DNA of 64,000 nt. It comes from Ramazzottius varieornatus. Lineage: Eukaryota > Tardigrada > Eutardigrada > Parachela > Ramazzottiidae. Position numbers and translations under genes: made by a program. The notes beneath the pieces were generated by a model. It did not search any database. It saw only the letters and a list, made by a program, of their open reading frames with translations, and was not told where the DNA came from. Position 1 is the stretch's first letter. Every line of letters starts with the position of its first letter. Below are positions 45,572-64,000 of the stretch, piece after piece. Location of the stretch: assembly GCA_001949185.1 (NCBI GenBank), contig BDGG01000001.1, positions 588,485-652,484 on the forward strand. The letters run 5' to 3'.

Positions 45572-46037
45572 GCTGTCGGGTCTTTATGTGAAAGATTGCC
45601 GACTAGTTTTGGGAGGAAAAGGTACGCTGCGGTACTGTACGCTGCGATTTGCCAGTTCCTGTCGTACACCAACAATATTGAGCTATATAACAGAACGATG
45701 ATGAAGAAGGAAAAGAGGCTCCGAATGACCGAGCAGATGTTCGGTGTCTAACGGAGTCGGTTTTGCTTCTAATGTGTACTGCCTAGTGGCATTGAGGGAC
45801 TTCGTGCAGTTCTTGTTGGAGCGGTAAGCGGTCTTGGCTTTACAACGTCACAGTTTCAGCCCTCCATACATCACAGCGTTACTTTACCGAGTGTTACTCT
45901 TGCGCTATTTCGCTTTCAGGTTTGACCCCAAGAACAAAGCGGCACTGATATTCTGCAGCAAGGAAGACCTTAGGAGCTTCTTGGGAACCGATCACCCGCT
46001 GGTCACTAACTTAGAAAAAACTTCCCAGGATGAATAG
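45572..46037 (+). CDS. small hypothetical protein, two exons
   Basis: An exon at 45572 to about 45738 (acceptor TTTTCCAG) encodes RKRYAAVLYAAICQFLSY and then a basic KKEKRLRM stretch. A second exon at 45920-46037 (acceptor GCTTTCAG) encodes FDPKNKAALIFC, KEDLRSFLG, and ends SQDE. They join in frame through a weak donor (CAGAT|GTTCGG). No ATG is visible before the first exon, so the 5' end is unknown. The composition is protein-like, with a possible short hydrophobic segment. It follows NAA10 by under 100 bases on the same strand. The family is not recognised. Confidence 0.45.
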
Positions 46038-46863
46038 AGTGAATCAGACATCATTTCAAGTTTTTAACTACAATGAGCAGCTCTTTCCCAGTCGAGTCGA
46101 TCGAATGCTGTTAGGAAGGTGAACAGGGAATTATAGTCTTCATACGGTCTCCTGACCGACACAAGTAACTTCCGCGATCCCATTACTCACATAGAAATAT
46201 CAAACGCCCTCAAGCACATTAGCACCATCCTGATACCTGGAAAGGCGTGCGGGTCTTTCGTTTCCTCTTCCGATTTGCTCTCTCACCCCCGATCTAAGAT
46301 TATGGTGCCACGGTTTAGCTCCGCGATGACGCGCTCGACTTTACTGTTTCTTCTTCAATGGTTGACACCCACACTGCAGTAAGTCACGTTTCAATTTGTA
46401 GTTCCATGACCAGATCGGCTGCCGATGAATGAGAAATAGCACTGCAAGAAGCAGAATAAAATCTTGAAGTTCCTAAAGAGGCAGCTGGAGAAGAAATCGG
46501 TCTGTATCCAACTTTATTGGCGGAGGAAATTAACCACGGACAAACAGCAACCTTCCAAAATTAGAGGAAGAAAAATGAAAACAATGACGCGTCCAGTTAC
46601 TGAAGAATATCACACTGATTGGCAAACTGCCACAACGAGATAGAAGAAGCCAGCTGATGTGCGAGGTACAAAAGTTATGCTGAAGAGCTTACTTCCAGTA
46701 TTTCACCACACAATGTCCAAGTCTATGCTTTGACTCCACTCTGCGAACACAGCTATAAACACAAAGCGCAGTCTACTATACAAGCGTCGTCCATGGATCT
46801 CGACCTGCATGAATGAGAACTTAAAGTACTAAGATCTTTCGGTGACTTCCGGTGCTCAGGAGC
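46038..46863. other. intergenic, no gene recognised
   Basis: About 0.8 kb between the small hypothetical gene and the 3' end of the oxidoreductase gene on the opposite strand. It should contain both 3' UTRs. Only short frames are present. Confidence 0.5.
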
Positions 46864-49647
46864 TTAGAAGACGTTCTCCAGGGCTTCAAAGTCCAGAATG
46901 GGCCGTTCCTTAATCTCATCAAGCTCAACTTCACCGTAAATCTTCTCGGCAGACTCCATCGGGTACACTTTGTACGCGGGCTGGTTGGCTTGGAGACTCT
47001 AGGATACCAAGAAAGCGAAGATTAGGAATCTCAAATAGAAGTCAAGGTACTTTATCATGCCTGAACCGAAACAACCCCCTGTTTCCTACTTCAAAAGCCA
47101 ATAACTTTTAACATTGGGCGATCCAAATAGAAACCATAGTACGCTGCGCGAGCTGGCCGGTGGTCACTACCCTGTTTTCTACTCGATTATCCCAAATGCG
47201 TCAGATCGGGCAGTTTAAATAGACATTCAGGTTCATCGCCTGTTGTTAAACAGGCAGAGAACCCCGATATCTATTTCTGAAGTCTAGAATGGATGACTAT
47301 TTTGTCCGTGTTTATTTTGATGGGAAGCTTGTTCGTCAATGTCAGACTTCAGTGACCCACCTCGCCCTGGTCGATGATCCGGACGAGTGTTCGGAGTATA
47401 CCGACATCACCTCTGGGTACTTCGACCACCTCGAGGTTCTTCTCCGTGACCATTTCGCTTTCTGCCGCCATGGAGAACTCGGGGATAACGAGGACGCCGT
47501 TCTGGCTCAGACACCTGGCCGCTCGCTTCTGAGATCGCTCTTCGTGTGTCAGACACACGGCCATCTCGATGGTCTTGGCCAGGATAGCCTGGAGCTTCTC
47601 AATCAGGCGTTCCTCGTGCTTCCGCTCGTCCAATAGCACAACTTCCTCCGCGCCTAGAATAATAAGAACCAATCAGCAAACAAACAACAATCGCATTTTT
47701 CAGAAATAGGGGAATATTCCCCATACTTTACGTTACAGAAAAGTTTAAAAAAAGAGGACGTGGTCGGCTTTTTCTAAGGTTTCTTCGAATTCATGCGAAA
47801 CAATCCCGAAAAAACATTCAAGAATTATTTCTTAAAATAGAAAAATCCGCAAGAATTTGGAGAAAATATTTACCTAATTGTTGGGCAATCTTGAGACCTT
47901 CCCAGTCGTCGGAAGCGACGATGATATGAATTTTGTCCTTGATGCGTGATGAGCTGTAGCGTAAAAGACGCACCAGCCAGTGTGTCAATGAGCCAGCGCC
48001 GAATATCAGAATGTTACAATGCCCTGCAACCATCAAACAAGAACGATCGTAACAATAAACCAGGGTACCAAGTTACACATCGATCCATCTTATCATGTCA
48101 TCAGAACAAAACTTGAACAAGACTGTTAGAACTTCCTTATTAGTCTCTCAAGTCCACAGACGCGCTTCGGGCTTAAACCCACAAGTTGCGTTTTCGGATC
48201 GAGAAAAGAGCGGGGAGGAATCTTACCGTTGACAGAGACCAGACGTTCCAGCTGCTTTTGCGAATGTATCACGGCAGACATGGCTAGAGTACCACCGGTG
48301 GGCAGAAGAGCCCCCACTGCCAGGCTAATGGAAGCCGGCAGTTTGACGATGTTGTTGAGCTTCCGGACAATCAGGAAGTCTGCATATCTGCAACAGAAGT
48401 TTTTATTCGACCAGCAAGTTCGCATTACGATAAAGATATAAAATCCAATTCGGAAAACTGAAAATAAAGTAACCATTTGGGAGGCCAACCGACAACATTT
48501 ACAAGATCGTCAGCTCAAGCGGCGCAAGCTGCCACTGGATGACGCTGAAAACATGCGCCACTTAAGAAGACGGTATCATCAGACCTCCCAAGCGACGCAC
48601 GTACTCAGCCTTTAAGAATGGCAAAGTGCGCCACTTGATAAAACAATCTTGACGAGTCTCTTTGCCGCGCTTCTGAATATTTTTCTCAAATTTCTTCCGT
48701 GTTATCTGTGTTGTACAGTAAGTTTTCTTACCCTTGTTGGGTTATTTCTTCATCGGGAAAGACAGTGACTGGATCACCCACAGCCAGATCATGTGAGATC
48801 ACCTGGCTGCCCATCGATTCGATAACGCCGGAGACTTCGAAGCCTGCCAAAAAAACAGCAGATTAGTCTGGCCGTTCATCACACTTTTCGTAAGGTGCTC
48901 CTGTCAATGAATTTCCGTTAACATGCCGGAAGTTGCACCTGTCAGCGATAACGTTTCGTTCGCGTAAGGCCTGGAGCGTGCGGTAAGAGCCATGCCAGTA
49001 TTCTCGTAGCCTTATCAAACTCTGAGAAACCTGCTCACGTGCTATCGCTGCTGCATACTCCACATTTCCTCAAAGAACCCCCAGGCCTTGAAACTTCCGA
49101 TAATCAGTCATACGAGATAAACATGGACTGCTGAACTTACCGTCAAAGACATTTCCATTCCTGAATCCGGAAGATCCTTTGCGGAACGGCGCGGCATTCA
49201 AACCCTGCAAAAACCAAACGCCACAATCAACTTCCGCCATTCAATCAACCGAAACAACACGGAAAATTCCACAAAAGGGACAAAGGGGACAATTCTTCGT
49301 TCCCAACCGTTTTTTTTGTTCCAGAAATCTCTCCAAAAATCTCCAACTGTCAACCAATCAACCGAAGCCGGTCCCCATCCTATTATTCTACTTTTCATTT
49401 TGTTCCATCAGCTTCGTGTATCAAAGTGAGACAAGTCAATCAACCGCGAAAGACTGAAAACTTTTCAAACTCTTCCTGACTTTCGAAGAGAGTTGGTTTC
49501 AGTGGCAGTGGTACTTACGGGAACGTAGCAGAGGCCAGCGTAGCAGACACGGATCCTGACGCCATCTTCGGGGACATCAGGAATGGCCAGATCGAGGAAA
49601 GGCCGTTCTTCCGACAGGCTGAAGCTAATCTTGCGCATGCCGACCAT
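46864..49647 (-). CDS. zinc-alcohol-dehydrogenase-like MDR oxidoreductase
   Basis: Seven exons (49647-49519, 49204-49141, 48843-48732, 48387-48227, 48023-47874, 47653-47361, 46998-46864) give 347 residues of medium-chain dehydrogenase/reductase fold. The GroES-like half has VRIRVCYAGLC and GFEVSGVIESMGSQV, with GDPVTVFPDE. The Rossmann half has CNILIFGAGSLTHWLVRLL, a nucleotide-binding G-x-G-x-x-x-type loop, then IHIIVASDDWEGLKIAQQLGAEEVVLLDE. The catalytic-zinc motif GHE reads GFE, and the structural-zinc cysteine cluster is absent, so ADH chemistry is doubtful. A quinone-reductase-like or non-enzymatic role is possible. The ATG at 49647 precedes the first conserved strand. Substrate unknown. 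A GTG-led upstream extension was not accepted. Confidence 0.85.
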
Positions 49648-49649
49648 GC

Positions 49650-52600
49650 TGGATGTGGAGGTGATACTTTGGGTACTGGCCTGTCCTGCAACCAACACAA
49701 GCCAGAGGCTGAGCACCCTTATTTCTCCCCCAAAGGCCAGTTCGGAAGCTTAGCTACCTTCACGTTAGGCAATATTTCCAGGGAACACAGACTCAAAGGA
49801 GCATCAAGGGAACGAGAGCTGGAAGAATGTACTAACTTGTCAAAGAGGCGCAGCTCATGACTTCAACACTATCCTCTCCACGCGGTCCAAGGTTCTTCGT
49901 CGGAAGATCAAGTCACAGTAAGTAACTCCTTCTTCTCTTATAGCAGAAACACCCGTGATGAAACGTGGAAAAGATAACTCGGTCCAAGTGATCATGCAAG
50001 ACGACTCTTCATGATCATCTCATGGCCGCCTTCTGTAGGCGCAATGACAGTCACGGCTCAAGTAGTCGTCCTCTCCTTTACCGAGGCTATTCCCCTAAAT
50101 AAAGCACCCACGAGGTCTTCACGATGGCTAGAATCATCTAAACGCCAGCTCTAGGACTTTGTCAGTAAACACTGCTGTGCACGATCACGCGCTGCAGCTC
50201 CTTTTTGCCATAGCCCCCACTCGACTTGGCGCACTGGCTGTACGACCCGATGCTTCATCATGTTCACGCCCCAACCGCGTGGTGATACACTCGAAAGCCT
50301 TCATTGCCGTAGTATACCGTAGTAGCTGGCATGATAAATACAAGTATACTTCATTCATTCCTCGTAGATAGAGTATGTGCATCACTGTCGTAGCACGAGT
50401 TGAACGCATGATCCAATGTTTGAAGCACGCCGCTTCCGCCTGAGTGTTATGCATAAACTGAGTATTCTCTGCCATTCAGCGAAAAATCGAACCTTAAAGC
50501 TAGAGATGGGATAAGTGTGATTTACCGAAATTTACCGTAATTTACCGAAACTAAATCGAACTTATCGATTTGGTATGAGAAATGACCGAAACCGAAATTA
50601 TCGGTATGAGTCTCACACCGAGAAACCGATTTCGGTGCGCGTTCGCACGAAACCGATACCAAATCGAAATTTTTCGGTAAATTGAAACATACCGAAAGGC
50701 CCAGAAAGATGAGAGTTTGACCGATTTCTGAGCGATCCCGAGAAAGTTTTCGGCTTACAGACTGTATCTCTGCTAACTTAGCTTGATAGGCAGCCATCCG
50801 GTGGAGGAAAACCTTCCAACATCTCAAGACACGCCAAGCGTTGTACACTTGCGGCTCGCCCCGTTTGGGCCAGCTTTACCTGGTTTTTCTTGTTAATAAG
50901 AAAAACTTTATATTTTTTGGTTTACAGATTCTTCGGTTTGATCTGAAGTGATAAACCGAAATTTCGGTGCAGCAATTTACCAAATCAAAAATATCGGTGT
51001 GACTTCATACTGAAATTTTCGATTCGGTGGGAGAGTTTACCAAATCGGAAAATGCCACACCGAACGTAATCACACTTATCCCATCTCTACTTAAAGCTGC
51101 TTGCCTGCTGAGTGCTGCATGACGGAAGGAAGAGAGTGTGCACTATGAAATTTCGAAACCAGTTTACGAGGGAGGCGAGGAACGGTGAATGCTGTCATGC
51201 CAAGCGTTACTTCGTTAAGTATAGGGCGATTCCATCAATCACGAGCTCAAATAAATGGCCGCAGTGACGTCACTGCGCATGAAAAACGGTTCAAAGGTGC
51301 ACTTTAAATTCCGGCCTTCGAACTGCCCATGCGGCTGGTGTTTTATTGCTGCTCCAGACATTCTTTGCCCATCGAACCTGCCGTGTTATCAGTCTGTCAG
51401 TTGATCACCGTCTTACCAAGACAGTTCACTCGTAAAAAGTTAGGGCAAAGTCGAACGTCTCCCAGACGACCGAAAAAACCGAATCATGGACTTGGGTTCA
51501 TTTCTACGCTGGACGACCGGGAGTCCAGGCTTGAAGACATGCGTGGACCTTATGGCTTGCCGACGGCGGCCAGAATGCCCGCTGGGCAGAGCTGGTACAG
51601 TCCACACAGGTGGCGCTCCTGTGCTGAGAGATTAATCGCATGTGGCGCCATCTGGTGAACTGTTCTTCGCCCGCCAGATGTCGCTTGGGTACCGACCACG
51701 GCACCCCATGGCCCACCAGAGTACCATTGGCCCATTATTTTCGGATTCTCATTCTACCCAGATCCCTTCTGAACCTCTTTGACCTCTCTCGTGCAAAATT
51801 TTCCCACGCTGATTTCGGGTCATGCGGCGTAACCAGCTAAGTTTCAGTTTTCGTGACTGGGGAGCAATAAAAGCTCGTAGCACAAGCCGGTCCATTCTTT
51901 TGCTGGTCAGTGCGATTGCTCCCTTCTTGACGCCGACTAGTTCATCAGCTCGTAATAATTACACAGCATATGCCGCAACTTAGGGAGAGGCAATCACTGT
52001 TATTAATAATGATAACGTATAAATGGGCCTACACGATGCTCTCGTAGCTGTTCACTTCGTGTACAAGTGCGCAACGCTCTGCGCTACTCGACACGCCAGT
52101 GAGTAAGTCGACGACGAGCGCACTTCCTTTTATGGCGCGCCGTCTGACGACGTCAACAAGAGAGCTGAGCTGCTGCCCAGCATTTCCGGTCTGTGGCTGT
52201 GAATTATACCCTTGCTTTCCCTCAAAGAAAACCGTAAAGTGCTCATTTACCACGAAAAACACCTAATGCTTAATTCAAGCCACCACACCGTCATGCAAAC
52301 TTGAAATTTTCTCAAAGACCAACTGCCGTGCCGCTCAGCGAACCTCAAACACTTTGAAAGGGAGACGTGAGATTACACCGAAGCCCGCACAGAAGCGGCA
52401 TGACAAAAAACGAGTGCGAGAAAAAACAGGCACGTCTTTATCGTTGTCGGTTAAAATTCCAACGGGTTTTTCTGCCCACTTCCGCGTTCGGCCACCCACA
52501 TAACGTTCCATTGGACAGACAAACCATACACCACCCAATCCAAATTGCGAATCGATCCCCCCACCCGCCCACAAGGTGGCCTTACGGACCACGCTGTCTG

Positions 52601-53028
52601 AGCAAAGGTCGTGCCGACCACTCACAAGCCTCGGCGGCCAGACTTTACAGGGGGTCTCACACACTTCCATCGAGGGCCATGAGGAATCTCAGCACGCCCT
52701 GGAGGAGTTTCTAGTAACAGGCTACGCAAACATGGGCATTGTGGATTTATGACGTGCCAGAAGTGTGACAGACCAAACAGATGAGAGAGAGATACCCATA
52801 TCTACATGCGCATATCTACTCTACAAAAGTCTCGTACTTTGCACCATCATTGACAAACGCGTGTTGTCCTCCATCCCATGATCCGATCTTAACTTACCAA
52901 ACATCTCAGTGTGAGTTAGTGACCTGCATTCTTGTGTTACAACAGGAGACGGAAAGATCTGTGCTTCTCTCTGGATTACCATCCCCTGCATTGCGGGAGC
53001 AAAGGGATCTTCGCTCAGCTGATCGACC
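49650..53028. other. intergenic region upstream of vinculin
   Basis: It contains the hAT element (50501-51089) and a GGTGGCGC/GTGGCGCC-rich short inverted region (about 51605-51700). No gene is recognised. Frames on both strands at 52335-52714 are long but overlap each other and have no known motif. Confidence 0.45.
50501..51089. mobile_element. hAT-type non-autonomous element with 8-bp TSD
   Basis: The termini TAGAGATGGGATAAGTG and the complement are perfect over about 22 bases. The element is flanked directly by CTTAAAGC at 50493-50500 and again at 51090-51097, an exact 8-base target duplication as made by hAT transposases. Its 589-base interior is full of ACCGAAAT/ATTTCGGT words in both orientations (about 50525-50700 and 50945-51060) and has no ORF. 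Confidence 0.92.
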
Positions 53029-62622
<9,594 letters not shown>

Positions 62623-64000
62623 TCACACAGTCCCCCGTATAGACCAGACGTAAGTCGGCGCCGCTTTGCCCCTGCGGAAAAACCCTTGGCTGTAAACAAA
62701 GATGCCTCCCTTGCTTGCATTTTGCTGCCTTTAACGATGAACATGATAATGAGCTCTATTTTTGAACTCTACGAGAGTTATGTGACTTTTTCGTCGCTAA
62801 TCCGGTTCTATGAAAAATAATTCTCTGTCTCCCCTTTCTTTTAACAGTTGCCTTTTACATTTTGCGCCTTTTGATGATGCATAATATTACGTGTAGATTT
62901 TAACCCGGCTTCTTCTCTTTCTTAGTTTTACTCTGACAAATCTTATCATTCTACTGTTTTACCATCACTTTTAGGAAGCTGATTACTGTTTTAACCTTTT
63001 AGTCGGTCCAGAATCTCTTGTTTCACCATTTTTATCTGCTGTTGTATCTTGTGACTGCTCTGCAGTCGTCTGCGTTTAGATTTATGCAAAATGTGTCTTA
63101 CTTCCCTGTACCTGAGGTTAGTTTTACGTTGGATGCCTGCGCCCATCGTTCGTGAGGCGAACGAACGTTCTACAACTAGCGCAGTTTACTCGCTACTCGC
63201 CAGTGAATCGAGGGCGAACTTGTGTCACACGGATGAGTTTCCGTCCAGGCTGCCGCCTTTTCGACAGCCAAGGAAAGCCATGCAAATTTGCCATTCCAGA
63301 AATGCTGAAAGGAAAACTCGCAAAATTAGCCCGCGGGAAGAGTTTATTTGAAACTGCCGTTCCTCCGGTTTTCCCGGTATATACTCCCCTTCCGAAAAAG
63401 TGACATCGCGAAGTCTGCTATCGATAACATCGCGAATTGTCTTGTTTCCCAAGGTAGAACACTAGCTGTAGTTGGGGGTGGACGTTGCGCGCGTATACAG
63501 GGTCCGACCATCTTTAGAGCCTACCAGGGCTTCGTCCTTGCACATTGAACTTTCTGAGCTGAGAAAGCCTTCCTGGCGTTAAACATGGGCGTCTCAGGTG
63601 TCAAAACGAATGCTCTGTCGTTTAGAAATAATTTCGTCGTCGTGGAAAACGTTTTGAACCCAGGAGAATTCTTTTAAGTCTGTCGAAATTTCAATGGATC
63701 TTTCAAATGTTCAGTCTTTGGTTTATCGCAAACTCAGTCCTGTAATAAAATGCGCCAGTTGACCCGGGCAGCGAAAAGAACGCTCGGCCTTTGCAGTGGT
63801 CAGAACCACGAGCTAGTTTTAGAAAACGGGGGCAACTTTGTCGTAACAGACTGTATGACCAATGCGCCACCTAGGCAAACTGCTCAGTTCTGCCCCGCCA
63901 TTTTTCTTTCGACCTTCAGTACACGGACCTAGTCCTGAAGGGCTCAGCATAACACCTGAGAAAAGTTTACTCGCTTCAGTTAACTAGTCAGAGCTGCTGA
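62623..64000. other. vinculin 3' UTR and downstream DNA
   Basis: The stretch after the vinculin stop is T-rich with short frames and no recognised gene. AATAAA occurs at about 63742, too far to be sure it serves vinculin. TGCGCCAGTTG (63750) and TGCGCCACCTAGG (63863) are further motif copies of the hairpin family. Confidence 0.45.

Noticed and set aside
52335-52714. Overlapping 110-codon frames on both strands
   Set aside because: Neither has a known motif, splice partner or codon signal that favours one strand.

Overview
The window is nuclear DNA of an invertebrate animal. Its protein-coding genes are conserved metazoan genes split by many short GT-AG introns, set among decayed DNA transposons, one LINE-like reverse transcriptase and many short terminal-inverted-repeat elements. 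No bacterial operons, CRISPR arrays, rRNA or convincing tRNA genes are visible. I cannot name the species. Vinculin with a shortened repeat region, together with compact genes and small introns, would fit an ecdysozoan such as a tardigrade or nematode relative, but that is inference. Exon edges were worked out by hand from splice sites and reading frame, so allow about 1-2 bases of error.

Layout. From 1 to 4.1 kb there is no recognisable gene, only foldback and inverted-repeat elements. A decayed non-LTR reverse transcriptase lies at 4.1-6.5 kb. A rhodopsin-type GPCR pseudogene with several frame breaks is at 8.1-9.4 kb. An intact eight-exon PKA-like kinase of PRKX type is on the minus strand at 9.55-12.13 kb. 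A small secreted-protein gene (14.08-14.80 kb) has a partial upstream paralogue (13.4-13.6 kb). A Tc1-like transposon with clear ends is at 18.35-20.07 kb. A 4.7-kb unit bounded by perfect 41-bp inverted repeats covers 21.24-25.96 kb. A decayed Harbinger transposase is at 29.1-30.36 kb, next to an inverted pair of related unknown ORF fragments (30.5-31.3 kb). A tandem pair of small single-pass membrane-protein genes, possibly Ly6-like, lies at 34.5-38.5 kb.

The right third is the gene-rich, housekeeping part. It holds TRAPPC13 (minus, 41.25-43.35 kb) and a chromoshadow-domain (HP1-type) fragment with an in-frame TGA (minus, 43.36-43.61 kb). These are followed by NAA10 (plus, 44.29-45.50 kb), a small unknown gene (plus, 45.57-46.04 kb) and a zinc-alcohol-dehydrogenase-like MDR oxidoreductase (minus, 46.86-49.65 kb). 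A hAT-type element with perfect 8-bp target duplications follows (50.5-51.1 kb). A complete 18-exon vinculin gene (plus, 53.03-62.62 kb) fills most of the remainder.

The genes do not form one pathway: kinase signalling (PRKX), vesicle tethering (TRAPPC13), N-terminal protein acetylation (NAA10) and cell adhesion (vinculin) are independent functions. What stands out most is the repeat landscape. Several otherwise different inverted-repeat elements share the same TA+CGAGG terminus, and a roughly 45-bp hairpin unit recurs in the vinculin introns and nearby DNA.
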